58,329 nucleotides of DNA from Perkinsus olseni (taxonomy: Eukaryota > Perkinsozoa > Perkinsida). Under the pieces are notes generated by a model. That model ran no database searches and was not told where the DNA came from. It saw only the letters and a list, made by a program, of their open reading frames with translations. Where the stretch lies: the NCBI GenBank assembly GCA_013115125.1, contig JABANN010000169.1, forward strand, positions 1 to 58,329, in the 5' to 3' direction. This document shows, piece by piece, positions 45,695-56,817 of this stretch; the first letter of the stretch is position 1; each line of letters starts with the position of its first letter. The position numbers were made by a program, and so were the translations under genes.

Positions 45695-46100
45695 TCATCC
45701 AAAATTTGCCAATTTTTTTCCAAATATCAATTCGCGACACACAGAAGGCACTTCCCAACCTCGCCGAGGACCAACACACAGTCCCCCCTCACCAGCATCG
45801 AGTGCCTCAATCCGGCTGGGGCTGAGCACCACTGGCTCATCCCTCACACTAGAGGTCGTCTTCCGAGTCCTATGATGACCAGCTGATGCGACGCTGGCCG
45901 GAGATTTCCGCCGCTTCCTCTCGGGCGTGGCTGGAGGCAATGGAGATCTTTGCTGTGATTCTTTGCCGCCTTCCTTAGGAGCCACACCAGCTTCCGGTAT
46001 GGGGGCCTTCGGGTGCGAGGCTGCATACTGAAATCACCGAAGACCATGACCGCTGCGCCACGAAATTCTACAACAGTCGCGAATTCCCCTAGTCTGAGAT
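45695..46100 (-). CDS. hypothetical basic protein exon
   Basis: A minus-strand frame with VAPKEGGKESQQRSPLPPAT, PERKRRKSPASVASAGHHRT and DEPVVLSPSRIEALDAGEGG. A 44-nt intron (46071-46028) of the shared AATTTCGTGGCGC type lies just upstream. The composition is that of a disordered nuclear tail; it may be the C-terminal extension of the RRP6 gene upstream, or a separate gene. Confidence 0.4.
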
Positions 46101-46523
46101 AGTAGATGAAAGTAACGCGACTTCTCCACAGTACTCTTCACCGCTACGAGAGTGCCCCTCAACGATAAGAAAGATGTTCGTAAAAATGATCGCAATGCTG
46201 CTCACGATTACGAAGCAGCTGCAGCACAGCATCATCACCGTTATCGCAGACAGCAGGCAAGAATACATATGCCAGACTGAGCACATGTCCCGCGACGAGG
46301 GACCATCGTGACTTCAAGGAGGGTTGCACTAGATGTGTGCTCATCATAACGCCACTCCAGTCAGTATATTTACTCTATACTACAAAATTAACATTTCCCC
46401 CCCGCAAAATTAAGGAATAGACGAAACTTGAGACTCGAGTAATACTGTCACACCGCGGGCAACAGAGGAAGGAGTCCATATCAAGTTACAAGATTATTCT
46501 GACCAAAAAATTGCGGAAATACC
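46101..46523. other. unresolved segment between RRP6 and the basic exon
   Basis: Includes a minus-strand hydrophobic frame (about 46286-46150, including VMMLCCSCFVIVSSIAIIFT) that is probably not coding. No supported exon. Confidence 0.3.
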
Positions 46524-49500
46524 TCACTTCCTACACACTTCGTAGTCACTTCCTGTTTCTTCAAAATACTCCTCCCCGACTACGAGGTTGTTGAACTCCG
46601 GTTTCCCGCTACGGAGGTTACGCTGTACACAAATTTTAGGCCCCCGCTCAGCTGATATCTGATGACCCCATTCAACGCCAGCCACTTCAACTACTACTAG
46701 GTGCTGCGCCGACAAGATACAACTAGCACTACGGTAGTGGTAGTTGTACTCCCTCGGAGGTAGAGACACCAGCCCCTTCCTTACTTGGAGGACCGCCAAC
46801 ACCTCATCCGCATTCTCCCGAACCTGCCGAGCCACATTGCCCGACCCTCCTCCGAGAGCCCGCAAGAGCTGCTCCCGGGTCACTGGCTCATCCATAGCAA
46901 TTCTCAATGCCAAACGGTCGGTAAGAATCTGTTCGCGATGACCAAATCGATCACCAGGGCGCGCGCTTTCTCCACGATCCCTACCGAGTTAGGGAATACA
47001 TCTCTCTCCCGTCCGAGCTTGTCGCGCCAGTGCATGAGGGCGGCCAGCATCGGACGACCAACCAATGACAGCGGCGTGTTCGTCTTACAGGACAGCGTTA
47101 TCTGATGAGAGGTAGTGTGAGGACCGGTCTACCATCCCGAGGGAAGCAGAAGCCAACTCATTTTTCTGTGGTTATCAAGATCCGCATGTGGGTGATGAAG
47201 GCTCTGATATCAATACTCATATTATAGAGGAAGAGAAAGCTTTCCTCCGTCATACAAGTAACAACACTCGAAGCGTAAAACCACGCGACAATCGGAATTG
47301 TGAAGGAATGATCGTCGTCAACAGCGGCAGCGACCCCCATGAACCATCACTACCGCATCCTCCATCAAGTCAGAATCGCTGTCTTTGTACGTCTTCAATG
47401 CCACATCGCAGCTACGGTTAATGGTACTCATATACCTGACAAAAATCACCAATATCTTAGCGGAGCGAAGCAGCAACTCAAAACCCCTATCACGACAAAA
47501 TTATGAAAACTACGTTCCCGCTACAGCCGACGAGTCACCGGCCGCAATCTAGGAGACGAGGGAGGCCTTCGACGTTGCCAATGAGACGAGCGGGCGGCGA
47601 CGTAATCGCAAACTTCACAGTGACTACCCACTCTCGCCGCAAACCGATCTCACTACTACTATCACCACCGCGACCCTCCTTCCCCTCGGTTATTATTACA
47701 TTTTCCTCCCGTACGCCGTAACTTTGCCCTCATCAACGCCGCCACCAGCACACAATAGCTGGGCACGCATGCGGTCATAGACATACCTAGAGGGATCAAT
47801 TACTAACGATGGCCCGTGACCGCGCGCCACGAATTTAATTACAGCAGATAATGAACATCATCTCTCGCGTATTGTTTCATTCGGTCCGACAAAGGCCGCT
47901 GCCGCCAGTCCGCCAACTGATTGGCCTTATCCGCTTTGTACCCGCAATAGAAGTCCAAAAGATTCTTCAAACTATACCTGACAAATCGATCACCTGATCG
48001 ATTGCATCCAACCACAAAAGAATCATAAGACCGAACCCTCCCCTTACAACCCGGCAAAAATGAAATAATAATTTTCCCAAAAAAGGCGGAGCGAAGCGAG
48101 GCCGTGAATCTTACCCTCCGCCAAGCTCGAGTACTCGAGCTGCCTGGCCGGTATCAAACATGTTGCAAAGATACGCCGAAAGATCTCTCTGCAGCCACTG
48201 AACGTCCATATCGGCTCCATGCAGCACCTGCTCAATAATCATTTTCCATACCACTCCTCCCACAAATCGTACCTTAACAATACCCGGGTCGCTTGTAATC
48301 CTGTTGAAGTCATGCATTTTGATCATAATGCCCGGGGCCAGGACGTCCACTATATAATCCTTCTTCCGAGTAGCGATCTGAGTGAGACCGAATGAAAGCG
48401 GCAACGCCATGACGAGAAGGTACGAGAGGAACACATACACTTCGAGTGCGGTTCGAACTCACGCCCTCCCGGAAGTCAATTCAGTTCCTTAACCATTACA
48501 CCACACCAGCCGACGACATTCATTACCTGTATAAGGCACGTAAATCCTCGATAACTCTGCATGTTATGATGTTCCAAATCAATCGCCACCTCCGGTGCCT
48601 CTGCCAACTCGTCCAACATCTCATCCACCAACTCCACCGTATCCACCCACATCTAAGGAATACCACACCTCGCCCTATTCCTCGGGCCAATCCTTCCACT
48701 AAATCCTGTCCACCGGCCCAACTCTTCCACTGTCCACAATATTACATTCATAGAAGCGACCGAGGCCCAACCCTTCGCAATAACATTACATCTCCCACGA
48801 CCATCATTACTCTCCCCTAACCCAACCACACCATGCCCAATTCATCCTTCACATAAATCCTAGCCCCCAACCCTCCCATCCATCACCCACTTCTCACAAT
48901 ACCATACTCCCAGTACGCTACTTAGGTCCACTAAAAATTACTCTCTACCACGACCACTCGCCACAATCGATCATTTTCCCGTCGCTCCGCACTACCAGTT
49001 CCGCCCCCTTATTGGGGAGTTGCGGTGTCGGCACTTCCGTCATCTCCCCAACCTCCGCTTCCACCATCTCTCGCCAAGTCCTTATCTCCTCAGCGTACGC
49101 GTGGGGCAGAGGCTCATCCGATACAACTGACAAAACAATAACCGTCACTGCGCCACGAAATTCATCACGACCAGATACAAGTAGCCAACTTTCATCATCG
49201 TCATTTGTGCCTTCCTTCAATCAACAACGCTGGCAATCGGTCCCTCAACGTCAAATTGAAAACAATTTCAAGCGATACTCTGTGCTACCGATATCCATGC
49301 AGGAAGCGTACCAAATTCACCACAATCAAGGTCGAAGTAACCTCTGATACTTCGATCAACAAAGAAAATAACGGGAGACTACTCCGGGAGACCGCCCCGC
49401 GCATGAGATCACGATCCAGCGCGAGCGAAAACGTCTCACAGTTTCCATTCGTCCAGAACCATGCAGGCATAGGGCAAATCCCTGATCACCGGCAATTTCA

Positions 49501-50436
49501 CACGAGCTACATTAAAACCCCATTTCACCCAACAGACACCGTGAATTAACCGATTCCACCTAGCTTCCCCCATACCATACATCCCACAACTCCTATTACC
49601 GCCATTTTGAGCATCCACGATTGCCTTTGGTATGGGTAGGTCGCTATTGTGTTTCACCTTCAATCGGGGCACCTGAGGTGAGCCAATCACGACTATCTCG
49701 GGAGAAGGATCAATCAGCCTACGAATCGCGGACGGTAATTATCAACCAGCTCCTTGAAGTTATCCTGAGGTCGCCACGACAACTCCTTAACTTCAGCTTC
49801 ACGCTTGAAGCCGCCGTCCAATCCTGATAGAAAAAGTGTAAAATCCTACGTACACCCTGGCCACGAGTCGCATAACACTCCATGACGACACCGAACGATG
49901 GACTAGTTCGTTCATCACCCACACGATCCAAAGAACTACTTTAAACTATCAACCATTAAAGGACCCCGAAAATCCGTGATGTCTCTCGACACACAAAAAT
50001 GATTCGCCTCGTAATCTAAATTATACGTCAACAAGTTTAACAACCTCTCCTCACGGGTGGCAATTAAACACTCTCCTAATTACGAGGTGGTTAATTACAA
50101 GCTACACGGTAGCCTCTTAGGACAGCACTGTCTTTGCAACTCAATGGTACGATAACAGCGACTGCGCGACGAACGACGTAGAATAACCGTTGAGTCCCGT
50201 TGACGCGGCAGCCACGACAGCCTGTTCAGCCCCAACACCCCTCCCCCCTCAGAAATGACCGTCCCCTCTTTCTACTACCAGCCCCATCTCGTGTAGCATC
50301 ACCCACTATCTTGTGATCGGCCGCATCCTTGATCTTGAACGCTTCATCAACCCGCCCGAAGAGGTTATCAATAGCGTCTTCGAACTCTCCCCAATCGCCT
50401 ATCCGCTTAGCGTGAACTTCGGGGTCGCTGAAACGG
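46524..50436 (-). CDS. exosome exoribonuclease RRP6/EXOSC10 (DEDDy 3'-5' exonuclease plus HRDC)
   Basis: A minus-strand multi-exon gene. The N-terminal region resembles PMC2NT (DWGEFEDAIDNLFGRVDEAF, 50.4 kb), then YAEEIRTWREMVEAEVGEM (49.1 kb) and VDTVELVDEMLDELAEAPEV. Exo motif I is VAIDLEHHNMQSYRGFTCLI, spliced across 48526-48378 to QIATRKKDYIVDVLAPG. Exo II is VLHGADMDVQWLQRDLSAYL, with NMFDTGQAARVL. Exo III is RPLSDRMKQYARDDVHYLLY (Y..D). The HRDC region carries MLAALMHWRDKLGRERD and then LTDRLALRIAMDEPVTREQL. The catalytic D-E-D-D-Y residues are all visible. RRP6 is the nuclear exosome nuclease for rRNA, snoRNA and aberrant-RNA trimming. Start and C-terminal tail are unresolved; a lysine-rich tail may continue to 45.7 kb. 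Confidence 0.92.
48441..48512 (-). other. tRNA-like sequence inside an RRP6 intron
   Basis: Within the 149-nt intron 48526-48378, the sense strand carries a box A-like TGGTGTAATGGTTAAGG and a box B-like GAGTTCGAACC at normal tRNA spacing. The T-arm pairs with one mismatch, but the D-arm, anticodon arm and acceptor stem do not pair properly. I read it as a tRNA-derived relic and not a working tRNA gene. Confidence 0.5.
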
Positions 50437-52002
50437 CGGAAAATCAGCACAAATGGTAAAAAATAACAACGAAGCGGCGCCATGAAGACAGAATATGAGA
50501 AGTTCCTTAGTGGACTTCCAATCCGATTGCGGATAGACCGTCCGCTGGTCAGCACATTTCTACTGCTATCGAGAGGAAACGCACATCATCGCGGTTCGAC
50601 AGGAGTCGTAAAAACTGACTTTAGAATTTTCTAGAATTTACCAAATGGCAATGGAAATCATTACAATTGTAAACAACTACCTGAAGGGACTTCTCGCAAG
50701 TTGCATGGCCAACTTCGTGAACCAAGAAGACTAATCGTCCCTTCACGAGAGTGCCATACGGGCTTCCCAGACACCGCTAAAATGACTTTCTCAGAATCCT
50801 TCGCCGGACTTCCCAAACGACGTGATCTCCATGGGATAAACGATGTGCTCCATCCCGTTCATTACAGTTTTTTGAATAGCCTGCCAAGTAGATGAACGAC
50901 CCTCTCCCCGGCTGCTTCGCTCCGCTCACTCATATCTTCAATACTGGACATAACCGAATAATCTGTACCACTGGGTAGGTGTGACGCCGACCTGCATCAG
51001 AAGGACGCAGATAGAAATAAATACCACTCCTCCCCGTCATCACGAATATGAGCCAGCGCCATCTCGACCACTCCGATAGACGACCACGTGAACAGTTGCA
51101 CGACAGTGTCCGGGGAATCACGAGAGCATGCAATTTATTTGAAAATCCGTGGCGTTGATAGGCTTCCCCGGTGGGATGATTTCAGAATCTCTTTGACGAG
51201 AAGTTTGATAATAGTTGTCATCAACGAAAATATCATTTCTCGAAGGAGATATCCGACACTCTTCGCTGACCTGCTACGAGGCGATCATCAAAAGCCCCCG
51301 GCCGAAAGACTCTTGTTAGTTGAGAATACAACAAGTGGGTTGCTATTGGAGAGTGGGCCTGCTCGACTGCACCGTTCCTGGGTGGAAAGGAGCGCTTCAC
51401 GGTGTCCACATTACCGTGTGAATTTACTTTCCCGATAGAATAATGAAATGAAGCGAGAATTGAAATTTTTTAGAGTGGAAACAGAATTTTACACGCCTGG
51501 CATGGCAGATTACACGGATCACAAGTGAAGCGTTCATCAACAGCCTCAACCAGCCAAACAGACAGCGCCCGCGAACAAAGGCCCATCAAAAGTAGGTAGT
51601 ATAGAAGTGCTTGCTAACTACGGTGCCCGAGTCAGCGTTGAATGTGAATGACCTCTCCCGTATTACACTAAGGCCTTCCTCGTCTTGCTGAGCATCTTCT
51701 GAACGAACTCATCTTGACCTAAGATACTCGCAAGCTTCGGGTCAACCTCCGTGCAAGTGGCCATAGAAGTGATAGCAGCAAAGACACCACTGAAGTCTCA
51801 CCATTTACCCAGCACCGGTGGGAAGTAAACAACAACCAGAGCAGACCTCACTACCGAGATGGGGTACTTCCAACGAATCCACGAGACATGCAGCGCTTCG
51901 CTCCGCCTAAAAATCAAGATTTTTCTCGACCGCCCTAAAACAAACACTCCAATCAAAACCATTTTCCCAAACAACTTCAGTTCCGCAACCCCCTACTGTG
52001 AA
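50437..52002. other. spacer with unassigned 5' sequence of RRP6
   Basis: About 1.6 kb between RRP6 (minus) and the first Gly-rich secreted gene (plus), probably holding both promoters. Two copies of the 12-mer GCTTCGCTCCGC occur (50914-50925 and 51895-51906). Plus-strand frames at 50701-50895 and 51088-51438 show no recognisable content. Confidence 0.4.
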
Positions 52003-52428
52003 ATGCTCGGTTTCATGCGCTTGCTCATCATCGGTGTCCTCTTCGTCCTCAGTACTCGTGCCTTGGAGGTAAGCATCCGAGGTCGACCCGTAGCTGATAC
52101 GGATATCATGATTCCTTGTCCTTAGTTGACGGGTGGTGGCGCCGGTGGAGGCAGAGGGTTGAGCTCGGGTGCCAAAACAAAGAAGGGCATTTCAACCGTG
52201 AAGGGCGCTTATAAGTTGAAAGATGGTGGAAAGGAGTATCGTGAAGAACAGGAGGAAAAGGAGGCAGCCGCGGGGACTGCTGGTGGTGAAGACGAGAAAG
52301 GCGGTGGGAAACCATGGGCGAAGAGTGCTCGCGGAAAGTAAGACGAGGCTTGTGTTCAATAGAATCATTGTCATCAGCTTTGGCTCTTCAGGTTCTTCTC
52401 GACCAAAAAAGGTGCGGAGAGGAGATGA
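52003..52428 (+). CDS. small secreted Gly-rich protein, family C member 1
   Basis: Three exons (52003-52068, 52126-52337, 52392-52428; phases 0 and 2) give 104 residues. Exon 1 is a complete signal peptide, MLGFMRLLIIGVLFVLSTRA-LE. Exon 2 begins LTGGGAGGGRGLSSGAKTKK and is rich in Gly, Lys and Glu, with no cysteine; exon 3 is a short basic end FFSTKKGAERR. Introns are 57 and 54 nt. Exon lengths, phases and the LE-LTGGG junction are shared with member 2. No domain recognised; a small, charged, probably disordered secreted protein. Confidence 0.75.
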
Positions 52429-52813
52429 GAGAGCATGAACCTTGCTGAGGCTATGCTGTTGGATGTTGTAAGCGACGCGGTTGCGTTTCTTGATAGATCA
52501 TCTGAAGGGGCATCAAAGCAGGCTAATCAGCAGCGGGCTATACCACGATCCCCGAACTGGCTTCCTCTATCAAGGAAGCGCGACGCCAAAGGGTTCAATG
52601 GGCCAGTCCGAGCAGCGGTACGGACCAATCGAGAATTCTGAGGAGATTGATTGTGGAGTCTGGCGAGGGCTCTCTTGCAGTGACACACCGATGGTCTCTT
52701 GTTATCAACGGGCGTCGATTTCGCGATATTAACTGCGAAATGTGTTTTCATCTTGCGGGTGAAAGTCCTTTATCCCACGACCAAGGTGCTCAGCTGCTTG
52801 CTTCATCATCATA

Positions 52814-53307
52814 ATGCTTCTTAACATCATCATACGCTTCTTCGTCATCGGAGTGTTCCTCATCCCGGATGCCCATACCTTAGAGGTGAGTTGGAAGGCA
52901 ACTGGAGGTCCATCGGTGCTGGCTCCATCCGTTTTATATTACCTGACTCGGACTACCTCTTTTATCAAGGCACGCTTGTCTGAATTACATCTCGAGATTG
53001 CAACGAAGAGGATATGATGGTTAATGCCCTTACCTCTCAGTTAACGGGCGGAGGCAGTGGGGGTGGTGGCGGGAGGAGTCCCGATGCTAAAATGAAAACC
53101 GCTGTGCGCGCTGTCAGCACTATGCTCGAGTTTCAGCGGCGTGCGAAGGAGCGTCGAGATTCACAGAATGCGAAAGAGAAGCGAAAATCGTGGGCATTCC
53201 GTGCCTTCTCGTCGTGAGTTAACCCACATTCTAAACCCTTTAAGTATTGCCCGCTCAGTAGGACTGTCGACAGAGAGGAAGACACAGATGGGGAGGCAAG
53301 AAAATGA
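52814..53307 (+). CDS. small secreted Gly-rich protein, family C member 2
   Basis: Exons 52814-52885, 53041-53213 and 53259-53307 join in phases 0 and 2 to 97 residues. The signal peptide is MLLNIIIRFFVIGVFLIPDA, ending THTLE-style before the junction. Exon 2 begins LTGGGSGGGGGRSPDAKMKT, then a basic helix FQRRAKERRDSQNAKEKRKS and WAFRAF; exon 3 gives RTVDREEDTDGEARK. It shares exon structure with members 1 and 3. No known domain. Confidence 0.75.
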
Positions 53308-53919
53308 TTACTCATGGTGACGGAGATATGCTGTTAGATGTTAGAATTCACTCGCTTGCGTTTGTCAGTATGTCCTTGCCGAGGACCTCGTGGGCGATTG
53401 ATCTACCCAAGAGGTGCTTGCGGTACACGATGGGAACCATGACGGACTAGGACTGTACTTTAGCCACTCGATGGGCTGAGCCCATTGGGCTCTGAGGTCC
53501 ATCATCGGTGGTGTAGACAGATGGTCTAAGACCATAGATGGCTCGGAAACCGATCGGCCAAGGCTCGGCTCGGCTCGGCGGGAGGTCTGCTCGTGTACGT
53601 CCTGAAGACGGAGAGGCTGCAGCGTTTCTTCAACCACGCAGTTCAGTCAAGCGTAGCAGACGGTTAGACCACGCCACCGAATCGAAGAAACCTCTTTGAT
53701 CTCCTCCTGAATCCCGCACCCACACGCTCGCGCCTTCCGCTGGGATTCCCCAGCAGCCCTCTGCACGCCCAGTGAACTCGGAAGTAGGCTGCTACTATCT
53801 ACTGCTAGTATCCCTCGGCCTGACTTGTTCAGCTCAATCTCGCCCTTGCGAATTGATCCCCGAGTGTCGCAGCTAGAAAGTGCTAGACTCCCTGACTCTG
53901 TGCATGAGTCCTCCGAGAA
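53308..53919. other. spacer, no gene supported
   Basis: About 600 bp between family C member 2 and the direct repeat. Minus-strand frames at 53365-53955 have no recognisable content. Confidence 0.35.
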
Positions 53920-54317
53920 CCCGACAGTTGACAAAACGATCTTTGTGTTTGGCATGTCGTTGTTACTGCCTAGAGTGCCGGTCTCTCAGCCGTTATCCGC
54001 CCTCACCGGTTCCACCGCGCGGTATTGCCTGCTCTGTTCCCAGCCTTAGCCAGTGCCCGCGACTTCGGATGTCCGGATGTGATGACTTCCGCCTACCCAC
54101 CCGAGCTTAGTGGCCCCTTGGGATGGGCTGCTGATCTCCGACCGACTCTCGGCACGACACGTCATTCACTCAAATCTCGCCCCCGCATGGGTTACAGGTG
54201 GTCGCTACTCACCCGGCTTACTCAATAAAGGATGTCACGGCTCTATGCGGTACAATGTACACAAGATTGGGAATGGTGTGGTATGACATGCACACATATG
54301 TTTTGTGTAATATGTCC
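53920..54317. repeat. 398-bp direct repeat, copy 1
   Basis: Begins CCCGACAGTTGACAAAACGA and matches 57932-58329 without length change, at roughly 94% identity by eye. It contains an AATAAA-like site in copy 1 (TCAATAAAGG, TTTAATAAGG in copy 2) and the short palindrome GTACAATGTAC. The frame starting MPALFPALASAR is open in both copies, but differences do not look protein-constrained. The nature is unknown; a dispersed repeat or part of a larger element. Confidence 0.85.
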
Positions 54318-54893
54318 CGCCTTTTTGTAGATTGGGGCTCTTGCGCTGTCCCCGTATCACCGTTCGCTTGTGGGGATTCAACAGAGCGAACTCGTCCCCG
54401 AGTGACGGTAAGATTGTGACTGAATTCATGTTGTATTGATTTGTGACGCTCAGTAATGGTGCAACCACGACAAACTGCCTGAACCACATACCTCGACACA
54501 CCCTGTGTTTTCAAGCATCGCGCACCTCCTTCGGTTCCGTAACTCTTCTCAGTGATCAATTACGCTGAGATCGATCAAAACACACCGCTCGAACTGAGGA
54601 GTCGAGGGGGTAATTTGAAGTTGCTAGTCCATGATGGTGATTGAGCCAATGGAAATCCCGAGCAGTCAGGACTGCCTGAACACGGAGCCTTTAACAACAA
54701 AATGAATGAAGGCTTATCAAAGTATAAGACTTTCGAAAGCAAGCCTTGGTGTCGTAGAATAAATTAGCCGAAATTCAGGAGGAGCGACCGTGACTGCCGT
54801 CCTCGCTTACGAATGATAAAGTACACCGGTGTCAACTCAAACAGCAGAAAATAGGGGTTTGGGACACCTCATTAGGCAAGAGCGGAGCCGAAG
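54318..54893. other. 3' flank of the subtilisin gene
   Basis: No gene seen in about 575 bp. Confidence 0.4.
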
Positions 54894-56249
54894 TTACTGG
54901 TGAAGAGGTGAATCAGCGTCGCCACGAAGGGCACGTGATGACCTCGACGGCAGCAGACTGATGGCGTGCTGCACAGTTCTAAGAGCATTGATTGCTCCAC
55001 TCCGTATCGTTTGCGGCATCAGGATGGGCATCTCACACACGACAGGATCCACGTTCGCCAGCATCAGAGGCTTTACCAGGCTCGGCTCAACATCCATTGA
55101 TAATAGAATGGCAGCGAGACCAGCGACAATCGGCTGAGCAGCTGATGTGCCGCTGAAGTACCCCAGATTACCGTTCGCGTCACGCCCAGTGAAAATATTG
55201 GTACCATAGGCGGCTACGTCGACCCGTTCCCCCCAACTCGAGAAGGTGTTGAGCACATTCATAGTACTATTATCCTGCAAGTAGGCGACACATATGCCTA
55301 GTGGTCCACCATACCAACAAGGGTAGGTATCAGCCGCACGACCAGAATTGTTACCAGCAGAGGACACTAGCAGGATGCCATTCTCCTGTGCAGCGCGTAG
55401 AGCGTTCAACAGCTGATGCTGTTGAGCCGAATCATAGTAACTGAGACCATAACCGAAGGACATTGATATGATATCTACCTCCAGATCAATAGCCATGTCG
55501 ATAGCTGCCAGAAACTTGGACAGAGGCATACTTTTATCGTCATTTACCATCTGTAGAGCGACCAACGAGACGTTGGGAGCAACTCCAGCAATACCAAACG
55601 AATCGTTACCCTTCGCCGCGAGGATTTTACTAACTTTAGTGCCGTGGGTATTCAAGTTTGTCAGGACGGGCGAATTGGTGAAGAAGTTCCATCCGCCATG
55701 TATATACTCGCCGTTCTTCCTTCGCAATGTTCCCTTCACCGCAGCGAAGTCCGGGTCGGTCCAGTCGATACCGGAGTCGAGAACGGCCACCTTGACCTTC
55801 CGTTTGACATGAGGAAGAGCAAGCCTCCAAACCTCACCCATCTCCATCCATTTCAAATGCTTTTGATACGCGGCACCAGGATCATCAACATGCAGGTCGC
55901 TATCGAAATGACCGAAGGATTCACCGTCGGCATCCTCACCACAGTCGGCTTGGAGTCCGAGCTTGACGCTGGCCGTAGACACGAAGTCGCACAGAGTATC
56001 GCTGTCGATAGTATTGGATGAAGTCTTCACCACTTGTGAATGGACATATCCGAGAGTGGTGACATCAGCGGTATTCAGGAAAGAGACAATCCTTCGGTCA
56101 GTGAATGAGTGACCGGCGTTCACCAACAATTGCGGCAGATGACGGACATCGACATCGTCGGAGCCAGATTTGATGGACACGATTGTGTCACTTAACGGGG
56201 CCGTGGCACCGACTAGAGAGGCGAGGGAAATAGCCGATGAAATGCGCAT
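54894..56249 (-). CDS. secreted subtilisin-family (S8) serine protease
   Basis: One uninterrupted 451-residue frame, ATG at 56249-56247. The signal peptide is MRISSAISLASLVGATAPLS; a propeptide-like region follows to about residue 140. The catalytic triad is complete: Asp158 in KVKVAVLDSGIDWTDPDF, His202 in NTHGTKVSKILAAKGND, Ser369 in YFSGTSAAQPIVAGLAAI, with the oxyanion Asn300 in LLVSSAGNNSG. The substrate-binding strand ISMSFGYG is present. The end is Arg/Ser-rich with no membrane helix. Expected to be auto-processed and secreted, and it may act in extracellular protein digestion or processing of surface proteins. Lack of introns is notable beside the intron-rich neighbours. It lies opposite to, and between, members of secreted family C. 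Confidence 0.96.
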   Translation of the reverse strand: MRISSAISLASLVGATAPLSDTIVSIKSGSDDVDVRHLPQLLVNAGHSFTDRRIVSFLNTADVTTLGYVHSQVVKTSSNTIDSDTLCDFVSTASVKLGLQADCGEDADGESFGHFDSDLHVDDPGAAYQKHLKWMEMGEVWRLALPHVKRKVKVAVLDSGIDWTDPDFAAVKGTLRRKNGEYIHGGWNFFTNSPVLTNLNTHGTKVSKILAAKGNDSFGIAGVAPNVSLVALQMVNDDKSMPLSKFLAAIDMAIDLEVDIISMSFGYGLSYYDSAQQHQLLNALRAAQENGILLVSSAGNNSGRAADTYPCWYGGPLGICVAYLQDNSTMNVLNTFSSWGERVDVAAYGTNIFTGRDANGNLGYFSGTSAAQPIVAGLAAILLSMDVEPSLVKPLMLANVDPVVCEMPILMPQTIRSGAINALRTVQHAISLLPSRSSRALRGDADSPLHQ

Positions 56250-56817
56250 AGGAGAACAGGGAATACTGAAGAGCTAGGGACTGAGCCGGCTGTTTGGGCG
56301 ATCCAGGGACGACCACTCCACAGGGATCCCAACTCGATTCCGGGAGATGAGACGTGACCTTGAGAAGCAATTTCTAGAGCATAGTTACGACGAGACGGCA
56401 ACGGGGTGCACTGCACGCGGTGCAGTCTCGTTGGATCCGGCGAGACTGTCTTTTGCCGAGATGGATCAACCTGCGTCTCCTCGCGTCTCGAGGTATCAGG
56501 TGTCTGTCTACGGTGCTGGAACTATGAAGACCTGATGGATGAAGGCGTTCATCGAGGCCATCAGGTCCTGACGAGTGCTAACCAAGGCGCAGTCTGGCTA
56601 TAATGAGTGCTAAGCACTTGGAAGAAGCCCAGACGGGTCGAGATACACTTCGTTGAACCCACGCCCAGTGATTGGCTAGGGCCAGAATCTGTCCCATCAC
56701 ATACATGCCCTCGCCCGTATTTTCCCTCATCTTCCTTCGCTATACTTTAGTGCCCAGCGTAACTCGCCAATATTTTTCCGCTTGCCATTGCTATTCGCTT
56801 CTGTGATTCTTAATTTA
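56250..56817. other. shared upstream region of the subtilisin and family C member 3
   Basis: A divergent intergenic region of about 570 bp, likely holding both promoters. No motif stands out. Confidence 0.4.
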
